A stretch of DNA of 64,000 nucleotides. Source: an uncultured Sphingorhabdus sp. GTDB lineage: Bacteria > Pseudomonadota > Alphaproteobacteria > Sphingomonadales > Sphingomonadaceae. The notes beneath the pieces were generated by a model. The model ran no database searches, was not told the origin of the DNA, and worked only from the letters and a program-made list of their open reading frames with translations. Positions 45,293-55,418 of the stretch are shown in pieces. Position numbers and translations under genes: made by a program. The number at the start of each line of letters is the position of its first letter. Within the stretch, counting starts at the first letter, position 1. The stretch covers positions 310,001 to 374,000 of the forward strand of contig CANMXN010000001.1 in the NCBI GenBank assembly GCA_947501885.1. Direction: 5' to 3'.

Positions 45293-46084
45293 ATGGCTAA
45301 AGATTATGATATAAACCCGCTTGCGCGCATTATGGAAAAATTGCGTGATAAAGATAAAGGATGCGAATGGGATGTTGCCCAAGACTTTAAAAGCATAGCG
45401 CCCTACACTATTGAAGAAGCTTATGAAGTTGCCGATGCTATCGCGCGTAATGACAGAGATGATCTGGCCGATGAACTGGGGGATTTGTTGTTACAAGTCA
45501 TCTTTCATAGCCAAATGGCTGCAGAAGAAGAAAGCTTTGATTTGCAAAATGTCATCGATAATATTTGTAAGAAGATGATCCGTAGGCATCCTCATATTTT
45601 TGATAAAAGCGGTGAATTTAAGAATGGAAAGACTGAAATACGCGAAAATTGGGAACGTATAAAAGAGAATGAACGCCGAGAGAAAGCCACTTCATCACGC
45701 ACATTAGATGGAATTGCAATTGCCCTACCCGCGCTTAAACGCGCCGAAAAAATACAAAAACGTGCAGCTAGAACTGGCTTTGATTGGCCCGATGCTGGCG
45801 GCGCACAAGCAAAAATTCTTGAAGAACTGCAAGAAGTTAAAAATGCTCAAACGGATAAACAGATATTTGAGGAAATCGGCGACTTGCTATTCTCAGTTGT
45901 AAATTATAGCCGCCATTTGGGCGTGTCTCCGGAAGAAGCAATGCAAGCAGCTACAAATAAATTCACAGCACGATTTGAAACTATGGAAGATATAGCAGAC
46001 AATCAAAAACAGAGTTTTGCCGAGCTGAGTCTAGAAAAAAAAGAACAACTCTGGTTGCAGGCCAAAATGCGTTCTGAAAACTAG
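45293..46084 (+). CDS. mazG: Nucleoside triphosphate pyrophosphohydrolase MazG
   Basis: It hydrolyses (d)NTPs to monophosphates, cleaning the pool and tempering ppGpp-related stress. The 263-residue length and two MazG modules are typical: CEWDVAQDFKSIAPYTIEEAYEV with ELGDLLLQVIFHS in the first, and EEIGDLLFSVVNYSRHLGVSPEEA in the second. The glutamates in the EExxE/D-type helices bind magnesium. It is convergent with hflX, only 11 bases between, and separated from putA by 63 bases. Confidence 0.93.
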   Translation: MAKDYDINPLARIMEKLRDKDKGCEWDVAQDFKSIAPYTIEEAYEVADAIARNDRDDLADELGDLLLQVIFHSQMAAEEESFDLQNVIDNICKKMIRRHPHIFDKSGEFKNGKTEIRENWERIKENERREKATSSRTLDGIAIALPALKRAEKIQKRAARTGFDWPDAGGAQAKILEELQEVKNAQTDKQIFEEIGDLLFSVVNYSRHLGVSPEEAMQAATNKFTARFETMEDIADNQKQSFAELSLEKKEQLWLQAKMRSEN

Positions 46085-46095
46085 CCATGTGAGGG

Positions 46096-47478
46096 TTATT
46101 GCTTAGCCTCTTTTAAATATTGTCCCCATTGTTGATCACTAAGCGATATTTGCATCTCTATCATATTCTCATTATTTGTCTGAGAAATTACGTCTACATT
46201 GCGATGTACCCAAGCAAGCAAAGCACCATTCGCACTGTTAATGGAAATATTTTTAATATGGTTATTGCGCAATATAAGGTGCGATAGTTTTTTGTTTAAA
46301 CTCTCTATCCCCTCGCCACTTTGTGCTGAGATTAATGCAAAAAATATATTATCTTTCGATTTTTGCTCATATTCTTGATGATCATCCTCATCAAGCAAAT
46401 CAGATTTATTCCAAACTTCTAAAATCGGTGTCTCAGCCGGAATATCTTCTTCGATGACTTCTTCTTCAAGCGAACTCCATTCTTTCTGATCAGCAACATC
46501 TTCCTTATAATCCACTTGTGAAGTTAGACCCAAAGACTTTAATATATGTATCACATCATTTTTTTGATTTTCACTATCGGAGTGCGAAATATCCCGCACA
46601 TGCACTATTATATCAGCAGCAATAACCTCTTCTAATGTCGCCCGAAAGGCTGCTACCAATTGTGTGGGAAGATCAGAAACAAATCCCACAGTATCGGATA
46701 ATATGGCTTTGGAAACACCGGGTAGACTAATATCGCGCATGGTTGGATCCAATGTTGCAAAAAGTAAATCTTCTGCAAATATATCTGAGTCCGTTAAACG
46801 GTTGAATAAGGTTGATTTTCCTGCATTGGTATATCCCACAAGGGCAATGACAGGCCATGGTGCCTTCTCGCGGCGCGCACGGTGCAATCCGCGGGTGCGT
46901 TTTACTTGATCCAATTCTTTACGCAATTTGGCCATACGATCACGGATCATGCGGCGATCAGACTCTATTTGCGTTTCTCCAGGCCCGCCTAGAAAACCAA
47001 AACCACCGCGCTGCCTTTCTAAGTGAGTCCAGCTTCGCACTAGACGACCTTGTTGATAATCCAAATGCGCCAATTCAACCTGCAATCGACCTTCAGCCGT
47101 AGATGCTCTTTCGCCAAATATTTCTAATATTAAACCTGTTCGATCAATAATTTTGGCTTTGGTTTTATCTTCTAAATTGCGCTGCTGTATTGCTGTTAAA
47201 GCAGCATCAACAAATATTAATTCAATTTTCTTTTTATCCACCAGTTCTGCAATATTTTCAACTTGCCCTCCCCCAATCAATGTAGCTGGATTGGGCTTGC
47301 GGACGCGCACATGTTGGCGGCCAATAACATTAAGTCCAATTGCTAATGCTAGGCCTTCAGCTTCCTCTAGTCGTGATTCAGGCGATATATTGTCATTATT
47401 TTGTAGTTCGGGATATATTATAAATGTCTTGGTTCCGCGGCTGTAATCATCACCTTGCGCTCGGTTGAATATACTCAA
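46096..47478 (-). CDS. hflX: Ribosome-associated GTPase HflX
   Basis: HflX splits stalled ribosomes after heat or antibiotic stress. The N-terminal nucleotide-binding domain ([18 protein letters not shown]...[13 protein letters not shown]) precedes the coiled region with [15 protein letters not shown]. The GTPase domain has G1 [10 protein letters not shown]3 [10 protein letters not shown] and G4 NKSDLL. The C-terminal domain is intact; the 460 residues include a roughly 30-residue acidic insertion ([18 protein letters not shown]) before the NKSD motif. It overlaps hfq by four bases and is the last gene of the ntr-hfq reverse-strand unit. Confidence 0.94.
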   Translation of the reverse strand: MSIFNRAQGDDYSRGTKTFIIYPELQNNDNISPESRLEEAEGLALAIGLNVIGRQHVRVRKPNPATLIGGGQVENIAELVDKKKIELIFVDAALTAIQQRNLEDKTKAKIIDRTGLILEIFGERASTAEGRLQVELAHLDYQQGRLVRSWTHLERQRGGFGFLGGPGETQIESDRRMIRDRMAKLRKELDQVKRTRGLHRARREKAPWPVIALVGYTNAGKSTLFNRLTDSDIFAEDLLFATLDPTMRDISLPGVSKAILSDTVGFVSDLPTQLVAAFRATLEEVIAADIIVHVRDISHSDSENQKNDVIHILKSLGLTSQVDYKEDVADQKEWSSLEEEVIEEDIPAETPILEVWNKSDLLDEDDHQEYEQKSKDNIFFALISAQSGEGIESLNKKLSHLILRNNHIKNISINSANGALLAWVHRNVDVISQTNNENMIEMQISLSDQQWGQYLKEAKQ

Positions 47479-47960
47479 TCCATATTCTCATTATAATCAA
47501 TAAGGTTTATATTTTTATCGGGCTGAATAGTTGATACTGCATGTTTATATACCAATTGTAATATATTCTCACGTTCTAATAATAGAGAGAATAGATCATA
47601 TGCTACAATATTTCCTTGTAACATAACACCATTTACCAAGAACATTGTTACATTATCTTGGACATCATGAACCGCATAAAGGAATATATCCTGAAGATTG
47701 CCTGCTTTGGGTTTTTGTTTTTGCATCATCTCTTGAAATGGTTCCACTGCAATAGCCTCAGACGGCATAATTGTTGAGATAGAATGTTTATAGACCAATT
47801 GCGTTTGCCCATCTCGGCGCAATAATATTGAAAAATTATCAAACCATGTAATAATACCTTGAAGCTTTACGCCTTTCATCAAAAATATTGTTATAGGGGT
47901 TTTTGCTTTCCTTACCCTATTCAGAAATATATCTTGAAGAGCATTATTTTTATCAGCCAT
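47475..47960 (-). CDS. hfq: Double-domain Hfq RNA chaperone
   Basis: Hfq pairs small RNAs with mRNAs. This 161-residue protein has two Sm cores: about 8-66 and 88-147. Both keep the proximal-face residues (QDIF, and YKH in [10 protein letters not shown] and [10 protein letters not shown]). The first keeps the basic rim (Arg17, Lys18, Lys20) and the distal Lys32. In the second the rim positions are His98, Asp99 and Gln101, and Lys is replaced by Met113. Three copies would form a pseudo-hexameric ring. Fused Hfq is known from Zymomonas and other sphingomonads. The start is preceded by a weak GGAT. Confidence 0.95.
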   Translation of the reverse strand: MADKNNALQDIFLNRVRKAKTPITIFLMKGVKLQGIITWFDNFSILLRRDGQTQLVYKHSISTIMPSEAIAVEPFQEMMQKQKPKAGNLQDIFLYAVHDVQDNVTMFLVNGVMLQGNIVAYDLFSLLLERENILQLVYKHAVSTIQPDKNINLIDYNENMD

Positions 47961-48060
47961 TATATATCCATTATTATTTTATGTTATAGCAAGATTAATA
48001 TGAAGTATTTTAATATAATTTAACATTCAAAATCAATAGCTTTATATATGCATATAATAG

Positions 48061-49431
48061 TCATTGTTTTTTATCTTTTTCATACAGTCCTAGTAATTTT
48101 AATTTGCGATGAAGCGCCGATCTTTCCATACCAATAAACCCAGCTGTGCGTGAGATATTCCCAGAAAAACGATTAATCTGTACCTTCAGATATTCTCTCT
48201 CAAATGTTTCTCGTGCTTCTCTAAGCGGCATTCCCATTAGGCTAGAAATATTATTATTGGGTCCTTCTACGCCGCCAACAATCTCTGCGGGTAAATTGGT
48301 CAGATCAATCACGTTTAAATTCTTTGTTGGAGCAAAAATAACGATGCGTTCGATCATATTTTTAAGTTGTCGAACATTACCCGGCCATTCATATGCCTGC
48401 ATTGCAGCCATAGCTTCATCAGTTATCTCTGGTGGTATCATATCATGTTGATTAGCATAGCGAATAAGGAAAAAATCAGCCAAATCGCTAATATCCTCAC
48501 GCCGATCAGTGAGCTGTGGCAACTCAATAGGAACCACATTTAACCGATAAAATAAATCTTCTCTAAATCGTTTCGCTTTTATTTCTTCGGAAAGATTTTT
48601 AGATGAAGTTGAAATAACGCGAACATCCACATGGATTTGCCGCTCTCCTCCCACCCGAACAAAGCTTTGGTCCGTCAAAACACGTAATATCTTAGCTTGT
48701 GTAGGCAGTGGCATATCGGCAATTTCATCAAGGAATAATGTGCCGCCATGTGCCAATTCCATCAATCCGACATGGTCTAATTTACCGCCAGACTCTGAAC
48801 CAAATAATTGTTCTTCAAATTTGTCTGGATCAAGTCGCGCCGAATTAACGGAGATAAATTTTGAATTGGCTCTTGGGCTCCAATTATGAACCATTCGTGC
48901 AGCTACTTCTTTACCAACACCCGCAGGCCCCAATATCATAATACGGCTTCCAGATGCCGCCACTTTTTTAAGTTTTGCCCTAGCACTTCTAATAATATTT
49001 GATGAACCAGTCAGCTCGTTATTAACACCAAACTTCTCTTTAAAAGCTCTATTTTCTTGGCGTAACCTTTCTGTTTCTGTGGCCCGTTCAACCAAATGCA
49101 CTAATTTCTCAGTCATGAATGGTTTTTCAATAAAGTCTACAGCCCCTTCATTAATAGCTGCAACCGCAGTATCCAAATTTCCATGACCAGAAAAAATAAT
49201 AACGGGCAAATTAGGGTCACGTTTTTTAATTTCTCTTAGTACGTCAATACCATCCATAGATGAACCACGCAGCCAGACATCCAAAAGAACCAAATCAGGC
49301 CTACGCTCATCAATAGCAGCCAGTGCCGCACTACTTCCGCCTGCGGACCGGGTTTCATAACCCTCATCTTCTAACACTCCTGATACCAAATTACGGATAT
49401 CTTGTTCATCATCGACAATCAGAACTTCCAT
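48061..49431 (-). CDS. ntrX: Response regulator NtrX
   Basis: This is the partner of the histidine kinase NtrY. The receiver has the phosphoacceptor Asp51 (LVLLDVWL) and Lys103 in IEKPF. The AAA+ domain has Walker A GPAGVGKE at 168-175 and Walker B GGTLFLDE at 229-236. The position where GAFTGA should sit (about 215-220) reads GGKLDH, so sigma-54 contact is unlikely. The C-terminal Fis-type HTH is intact (NISRTAGFIGMERSALHRKLK). It overlaps ntrY by one base. It is probably a sigma-70-type regulator, as described for other alphaproteobacterial NtrX. Confidence 0.92.
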   Translation of the reverse strand: MEVLIVDDEQDIRNLVSGVLEDEGYETRSAGGSSAALAAIDERRPDLVLLDVWLRGSSMDGIDVLREIKKRDPNLPVIIFSGHGNLDTAVAAINEGAVDFIEKPFMTEKLVHLVERATETERLRQENRAFKEKFGVNNELTGSSNIIRSARAKLKKVAASGSRIMILGPAGVGKEVAARMVHNWSPRANSKFISVNSARLDPDKFEEQLFGSESGGKLDHVGLMELAHGGTLFLDEIADMPLPTQAKILRVLTDQSFVRVGGERQIHVDVRVISTSSKNLSEEIKAKRFREDLFYRLNVVPIELPQLTDRREDISDLADFFLIRYANQHDMIPPEITDEAMAAMQAYEWPGNVRQLKNMIERIVIFAPTKNLNVIDLTNLPAEIVGGVEGPNNNISSLMGMPLREARETFEREYLKVQINRFSGNISRTAGFIGMERSALHRKLKLLGLYEKDKKQ

Positions 49432-51692
49432 TATATATTCTCCGAATTATCTTCTGGTACAACGATAGTATGAGCACGTTTTTGTAGTTTTTCAGTGTCA
49501 AAAATAATAGTAACTTTTGCACCGCCATCTGGAACATCATCGAACATCATTTTGCCATAATGCTCCTCAACTATTTTTTTAACTATTGCGAGGCCAAGGC
49601 CTGACCCTGATGAGCGCGTAGTGACATAAGGTTCTACTATGCGCCCTTTTTCTGGTGGTAAGCCAACACCATTATCAGAAATAGATATTTCCATATGATC
49701 CTTCATTTCGGATATTTCTACAATGATTTTCCCTTTATGATTTTCATCATTCAAAATACGTTCTTCGATTGTCTCTGTTGCATTTTTAACAACATTCGTA
49801 ATAGCCTGACCAATTTGTCGCCTGTCACATAACAGGCTTAAACTATCATCACTAATCATAACTTTGAAATCAATATCAGTTTTAGAAACTTCATGTAAAA
49901 ATACGCTATGGCGCACGATATCTGCGATATCTTCTTCTCTAAATGTTGGCTTTGGCATACGCGCAAAAGATGAAAATTCATCAGCGATTTTTCGCAAATC
50001 CCCCACTTGACGTACAATCGTATCTGTTAATTGATCGAAAACCATATTGCCATCTCCCACTTGTGAGGAAAAACGGCGCTTCAGCCGTTCTGCAGCCAAT
50101 TGAATAGGAGTAAGTGGGTTTTTTATTTCATGAGCAATACGGCGTGCTACATCTGACCAAGCGGCTCGTTTTTGATCGGCTAATTGTTCGCTAATATCCT
50201 CAAAAGTTAAAACGCAGCCCGTTTCTTCACGCCGAATATTGACAGCTAAGGTTTGTGGCTCAGGTCCATCGCCGATCTGGATTACGGTTTCATTATCTTC
50301 ATTGTCAACAAGTTGAGCCAAATCTGGTGATAATTTTTCCAATTTAACACCGATTAAACTTTTGCCTACTGCAGCCAATTGTTTCGCAGCATTGCTATTA
50401 GCCAGAATAATTTTATTATCTTCGTCTAAGCTAATAATGCCAGCAGAGACAGACTCTAATACGGTTTCGATAAAAGCTCTGCGATTATCAAGTTGATTAT
50501 TGGCAAGCAGAAGATTTTTATTTTGCGCTTCTAACCGCTCGGTCATGAGGTTGAATGAGTTGCTTAATATACCCACTTCGTCAGGACTATCTTGTGAACT
50601 GCTCGATACACGAGTCGATAAATCTCCATCAGCAACTTTTTGAGCGGCTAATACCAATTGGTTGACAGGCCTAACCAGACGGTCTGCTACTATTAATGCA
50701 ATCCATATCGCTACGCTAATGATTAACAAGGAAACTATATATAAAGCGATATTAAATTGAATCTGTAAATTGCGAGATTGGATGATTAAATTATCATAAT
50801 CGCTCAAAATACGTTCGGCGCGATCACCAAAAATAAACGAAGGTACGCTATCAAGGCGTGCTGTATACAGGTATAACCTCGGACTATCATATAATATGGT
50901 TACGGCCTCTATTTTATTAGCCTGGGCTTCAACAACTAATCCTTCGCCATCTTTTAATTTTCCAAGCATAGTGGAGGTTATCCATTTTTCACGCTTTTCA
51001 TTATCAGACGCAACAACGGCAGTGGTTTTTTGAACATTATTTTTGTCAATGCTCACAATCGCAGACTCGCTCAATTTCCTGGTCAATACTTGCGAGAAAT
51101 AAGCATCTAAAAACTGTGGGTTATCTGCTCTACTTTGATTAAGAAAGTAACGGATATCTCCAGCCATGGCCTCTGTCTCGTCTCGCACATCGGTTAATTT
51201 TTCTTGATAATAACCATTGGCTAGTGACTCTGCGTTCGTCAGCATATCTCGTGCAGGGTCAGAAAACCAAAATTGCACGCCATTTTGAAATAATAGAGAT
51301 GCAAAGATGACCAACAATAATACAGGTATAGTGGTTATTAAAGAAAATATCCCAACCAAGCGGACATGCAATTTGCTCTTGCTATCTAATATCTGACTAC
51401 CGCTTCGGTTCAGGGCAATACGCCTTCCTAGTAAGGCAATTAATATGCTGGCAGGTATAAGATTAAACACCAAAATAGCCGCAGCAACGGGCGGCGATAA
51501 TGGTTGTGAATTTTCATTTTGAGAATAAAATATATATATTGTAGCCCAGGCAAATATAACAAATAATATAAGACTGCTTATCTCAAACCATCTTATAGAT
51601 TTGTCACCTACAATATTGCGCATGAACTTCGTCCAAAAATTTGGACTAGTATCTGCGCTATTTGCTTCATTCAATATCTGGGCTGTGGCCAT
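49431..51692 (-). CDS. ntrY: Sensor histidine kinase NtrY
   Basis: This 753-residue membrane kinase senses nitrogen or redox-type signals. It has about three N-terminal transmembrane segments (ISSLILFVIFAWATIYIF, PVAAAILVFNLIPASILIALL, IFSLITTIPVLLLVIFASLLF). A periplasmic sensor region of about 170 residues follows, with another transmembrane segment (IALYIVSLLIISVAIWIALIV) and a HAMP domain. Then come a PAS domain (LESVSAGIISLDEDNKII), the H-box ARRIAHEIKNPLTPIQLAAE, and an ATPase with NVVKNATETIE and GSGLGLAIVKKI. It overlaps ntrX, its probable partner. Confidence 0.93.
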   Translation of the reverse strand: MATAQILNEANSADTSPNFWTKFMRNIVGDKSIRWFEISSLILFVIFAWATIYIFYSQNENSQPLSPPVAAAILVFNLIPASILIALLGRRIALNRSGSQILDSKSKLHVRLVGIFSLITTIPVLLLVIFASLLFQNGVQFWFSDPARDMLTNAESLANGYYQEKLTDVRDETEAMAGDIRYFLNQSRADNPQFLDAYFSQVLTRKLSESAIVSIDKNNVQKTTAVVASDNEKREKWITSTMLGKLKDGEGLVVEAQANKIEAVTILYDSPRLYLYTARLDSVPSFIFGDRAERILSDYDNLIIQSRNLQIQFNIALYIVSLLIISVAIWIALIVADRLVRPVNQLVLAAQKVADGDLSTRVSSSSQDSPDEVGILSNSFNLMTERLEAQNKNLLLANNQLDNRRAFIETVLESVSAGIISLDEDNKIILANSNAAKQLAAVGKSLIGVKLEKLSPDLAQLVDNEDNETVIQIGDGPEPQTLAVNIRREETGCVLTFEDISEQLADQKRAAWSDVARRIAHEIKNPLTPIQLAAERLKRRFSSQVGDGNMVFDQLTDTIVRQVGDLRKIADEFSSFARMPKPTFREEDIADIVRHSVFLHEVSKTDIDFKVMISDDSLSLLCDRRQIGQAITNVVKNATETIEERILNDENHKGKIIVEISEMKDHMEISISDNGVGLPPEKGRIVEPYVTTRSSGSGLGLAIVKKIVEEHYGKMMFDDVPDGGAKVTIIFDTEKLQKRAHTIVVPEDNSENI

Positions 51693-51778
51693 ATTACCAC
51701 TATTACAGTGCTACAGTTGCAAATAAAGCACAAAATATCTTTTTCGTTTCATAAATGTACAATTTATAATGATAAATC

Positions 51779-53188
51779 CTATTTTTTTGAACTTGTAACA
51801 TGTTCCTGTAGTTTCTTTCTTAAGGTATTGCGGTTTATTCCCAATATTGCAGCAGCCTTAAGTTGATTGTTGTTAGTTTTTTGAATCATATATTTTAACA
51901 GAGGTTTTTCAAATTCTGCTAATATCTTGCTATATAATTTCCCATGTAACCCAACATCATTCCAATGCTCCGACATATAAGCTTCAACCGCGGCTTCAAA
52001 ATCACAATGACTCCGTGTGACAGCAATAGAGTTCTCATTCTCAATTAAAGTTTTGATAGAATCTTTTGAGATAATATCGCTGCGACATGTTACCAGCAAA
52101 CGATAGATGAAATTCTTAAGTTCTCTTACATTTCCTCGCCATGGTAATGCTTCTAATATGTTTAATCCTTCTTTATCAATATTTTTTACAGGAAGTCCCT
52201 CGGTGGGTGCTTTCTGCAAAAAATACTCAACCAATCTAGGAATATCATCCCTACGATCTCGAAGGGGCGGCAGAGAGATTGGTACTACATTTAATCGGTA
52301 ATAGAGATCTTCACGGAATTTATTATCTTCTATCAATGCTTCTAAATCTTGATTTGTCGCCGCCACAATGCGTACATCTAACTTTATATTAGCTTTTCCG
52401 CCTACACGATTAATTGCACCTGTTTGTAAAGCCCGAAGCAAGCGTGTTTGAGCATGCATGGGCATGTCACCAATTTCATCCAAAAATAGTGTACCGCCCT
52501 GTGCTTGCTCAAATTTACCAATATTTTGCGCAACAGCACCAGTGAATGCACCTTTTTCATGACCAAATAGCTCTGACTCGATCAAATCCGATGGAATAGC
52601 GGCCATATTAACAGCAACAAATGGTCCTGTTTTCCGATGCCCTAATGTATGAATTGCCTCGGCAACAAGCTCTTTACCACTGCCTGACTCGCCTAATATT
52701 AAAACGGTTAGATCATTTCGTAATAATTTTGCGATCATCCGAAAAACATTTTGCATCGGGGCGCTTCTACCGATCAGCGGCATGGCCTGATCTTGCAGAC
52801 CATTTTCGTCAATCACAATATCATTATTGCGATCACAGCCTTGTTTTACAGCCCTTACCAATTCATCTAAATCAAATGGTTTAGGGAAATATTCAAAGGC
52901 TTCAACCTCACTTGCCCGTACTGCAGTATCGAGCGAATTTTGTGCAGAAATAATAATGACAGGTAAATTCGGATATTGTGACCCAATCTGCCCCAAAGCG
53001 CTAATACCATCACAATCTTTCAATATAACATCTGTAATCATGAGATCATATTGATTGTGGCGCAATAATTCATCGCGCATACGTCCATTATCACAACTAT
53101 CTATTTCAAAACCTTCGCCGCGCAATGCTGCGGTTATAACCATGCATATGGATTGATCATCCTCTACCAGTAAAATTTTATGCGTCAT
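51779..53188 (-). CDS. ntrC: Nitrogen regulation response regulator NtrC
   Basis: It activates nitrogen-assimilation genes with sigma-54. The receiver has the phosphoacceptor in LMITDVILKDCDG. AAA+ Walker A is GESGSGKE, the sigma-54 loop is intact (HEKGAFTGA), and Walker B is GGTLFLDE. The C-terminal HTH reads NQLKAAAILGINRNTLRKKL. The 469-residue length is typical. It starts inside the ntrB 3' end (11-base overlap), so the pair is translationally coupled. An 86-base AT-rich spacer before ntrY may hold a separate ntrYX promoter. Confidence 0.95.
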   Translation of the reverse strand: MTHKILLVEDDQSICMVITAALRGEGFEIDSCDNGRMRDELLRHNQYDLMITDVILKDCDGISALGQIGSQYPNLPVIIISAQNSLDTAVRASEVEAFEYFPKPFDLDELVRAVKQGCDRNNDIVIDENGLQDQAMPLIGRSAPMQNVFRMIAKLLRNDLTVLILGESGSGKELVAEAIHTLGHRKTGPFVAVNMAAIPSDLIESELFGHEKGAFTGAVAQNIGKFEQAQGGTLFLDEIGDMPMHAQTRLLRALQTGAINRVGGKANIKLDVRIVAATNQDLEALIEDNKFREDLYYRLNVVPISLPPLRDRRDDIPRLVEYFLQKAPTEGLPVKNIDKEGLNILEALPWRGNVRELKNFIYRLLVTCRSDIISKDSIKTLIENENSIAVTRSHCDFEAAVEAYMSEHWNDVGLHGKLYSKILAEFEKPLLKYMIQKTNNNQLKAAAILGINRNTLRKKLQEHVTSSKK

Positions 53189-54278
53189 ATTTTTTCTCTA
53201 TATTGGGCGCTATAGGTAGCAAAAGTTTGAAAATAGTGATGTGTTGTTCTTCATCACGTTCATGCAAAATACGGCTATTTAATTGGCGTACAAATTTACG
53301 AACAATTGCTAAACCTAACCCCTGCCCTTCGCGTTTCGTTGTAACAAAAGGAGCAAATAGTTCATTTTGTATATGCTTGGGAATACCCGGTCCATTATCT
53401 TTAATGGTGACCTCAATTGGCAGTTTGATCGTTTGTTGTGTTTCTGGGTTTGACCTGCGCAGCGCACCGCTCAGCACAAAGCGTGTTGATATTATTATTT
53501 TCGGATATTCAAGATGCGAACAAGCATCAATTGCATTTTGTAATATATTTATAAGTATTTGTAATACAGCATCATAATCAACCAAAATATCAGGTAAAGA
53601 CGGGTCATAATAGCATGTAATTTCAGGAAATTGTGGGTTAGCTACACGAATATTTTGCACTGCTTGGTCTAATATTTTATGAATATTCTCTTCTTTAAAA
53701 TTGATAATATTTTGATTACCCAAATTTTGCATCTGATCCAATAAACGAGCAATACGGTCCACTTCAGCAACAATTAAGTTGGTCATAGCTTTAGCTGTTG
53801 GATCGTTGGTTTTTGCCAAAAATTGTGCTGCACCTTTAATACCAGCAAGTGGGTTTTTAATTTCATGGCTTAAAATCGCTGGTGCCCCAATGGCCATTTG
53901 CTCACCAGCTTCGCTATGTTCACCAATATAATCCCGCTGACGAGGGCGCTTCATAATCATTAAAACCCATGAATTAGCCTTATCACCAACCGCATTAATC
54001 CAAATATCAACAGCTATCGGTCCATTTGGTAGAATAATTTCCACATTCTGAGCAGAAACATCATTAACTTGATCAAATATAGATGCGTTAATTTTATCAT
54101 CCTTAAAATGGATAATATCTTCGATCTTCTGGTTTTTAATTTTATTTTGGCTGCGTGAAAAAAAATCTTCACAAGCAATATTGGTGGCGCAAACCCTGCG
54201 CGTTTCATCAATCAATAATATAGGCATTGGCAATGCCGATAAAATTACTTGGCTATTTGACTGACTTTGATCAATCAC
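53178..54278 (-). CDS. ntrB: Nitrogen regulation sensor kinase NtrB
   Basis: The 366-residue cytoplasmic kinase/phosphatase acts on NtrC and is normally controlled by the PII protein GlnB. A PAS domain spans about 10-120 ([18 protein letters not shown]). The H-box is [19 protein letters not shown]. The ATPase N-box is [13 protein letters not shown] and the G-box is [13 protein letters not shown]. It overlaps dusB by four bases at its 5' side, in the classical nifR3-ntrB-ntrC order of alphaproteobacteria. No glnB lies in the window. Confidence 0.94.
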   Translation of the reverse strand: MIDQSQSNSQVILSALPMPILLIDETRRVCATNIACEDFFSRSQNKIKNQKIEDIIHFKDDKINASIFDQVNDVSAQNVEIILPNGPIAVDIWINAVGDKANSWVLMIMKRPRQRDYIGEHSEAGEQMAIGAPAILSHEIKNPLAGIKGAAQFLAKTNDPTAKAMTNLIVAEVDRIARLLDQMQNLGNQNIINFKEENIHKILDQAVQNIRVANPQFPEITCYYDPSLPDILVDYDAVLQILINILQNAIDACSHLEYPKIIISTRFVLSGALRRSNPETQQTIKLPIEVTIKDNGPGIPKHIQNELFAPFVTTKREGQGLGLAIVRKFVRQLNSRILHERDEEQHITIFKLLLPIAPNIEKKYDA

Positions 54279-55291
54279 GCGGCAAATTGCTGAGATTGGA
54301 GATCAATTAATGGGGTGTAAAAACGTTCTAATTCACCCAAGACTTGCTCTGGCTCATTTATTTTATTGACCATATTACGAAACTCAGCCGAACCATTGAG
54401 GCCCTTTGTATACCAACCAATATGTTTGCGGGCGACACCAACGCCGACTTTATCGCCATAAAGCTCCATCATTGCTTTATAATGCTCAGCGATTAGCTCA
54501 TATTGCTCTCTTATATTTGGAGCATCGATCATACTGCCATCTATGAAATATTGCATCACTTGTCCCAATAACCAAGGCTTACCATAAGCTCCCCGCCCTA
54601 TCATAATACCATCAGCACCGCTCTGTTCGAGCGCTGCCATGCTGTCTTCAATCGAACATATATCACCATTTGCAATCACAGGAATTTTGATCGCGTCTTT
54701 GACTCTACGAATGAAACGCCAATCAGCCGACCCTTTATACATTTGGTTGCGCGTACGCCCATGCACCGTAATAAGCTTTGCACCTAGGTCTTCTGCTATA
54801 TGGGCGAGCTCTGGCGCATTAAGGCTATCAAGACACCAGCCCATGCGCATTTTTACCGTCACGGGTACATCCACAGCCTCAACAACCGCTTTGATAAGGC
54901 TTGCAGCGAGCGGTAAATCCCGCATCAAAGCTGAACCTGCATCACCATTGACGATTTTCTTAACGGGGCAGCCCATATTAATATCGATGATAGCGGCCCC
55001 GCGATCGGCATTTAATTTCGCAGCTTCTGCCATAGCTTTGGGCTCACATCCCGCTAATTGCATCGAGACAGGTTCTTCTAAGGGGTGCCATGCCGCCTTT
55101 TGCAGGGATTGCCGCGTTTCCCGAATCATGGCTTGACTTGCGATCATCTCGGTAACGTTCAGACCGCTACCATAGCGGCGCACCAAAGTACGAAATGGCA
55201 TGTCAGTTACGCCTGTCATCGGCGCAAGTACGACAGGACAAGCAATCTCGATATTATCAATCTTTATGGGTTTTAACCGTATTTCAGACAT
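54275..55291 (-). CDS. dusB: tRNA-dihydrouridine synthase DusB (NifR3)
   Basis: This FMN enzyme reduces specific uridines in the tRNA D-loop. The N-terminal barrel start reads [15 protein letters not shown]. The catalytic cysteine is in [19 protein letters not shown], and [12 protein letters not shown] and IANGDI follow. ATG 55291 is preferred over 55345: it follows AAAGGA-type sequence and gives the normal family N-terminus, while the longer form adds 18 atypical residues. It heads the reverse-strand unit dusB-ntrBC-ntrYX-hfq-hflX, divergent from ispDF. Confidence 0.94.
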   Translation of the reverse strand: MSEIRLKPIKIDNIEIACPVVLAPMTGVTDMPFRTLVRRYGSGLNVTEMIASQAMIRETRQSLQKAAWHPLEEPVSMQLAGCEPKAMAEAAKLNADRGAAIIDINMGCPVKKIVNGDAGSALMRDLPLAASLIKAVVEAVDVPVTVKMRMGWCLDSLNAPELAHIAEDLGAKLITVHGRTRNQMYKGSADWRFIRRVKDAIKIPVIANGDICSIEDSMAALEQSGADGIMIGRGAYGKPWLLGQVMQYFIDGSMIDAPNIREQYELIAEHYKAMMELYGDKVGVGVARKHIGWYTKGLNGSAEFRNMVNKINEPEQVLGELERFYTPLIDLQSQQFAA

Positions 55292-55418
55292 ATGATGCCT
55301 ATTCCTTTTGCAAATATATGCTCTATTATGACTTGCAAAGCACATTGCTTAAATATTAGGCAGTCCTTTAGCTATTATCAGCTTGGCGAGCAAGCATTAG
55401 ATCGTTTAAGAGCTATGC

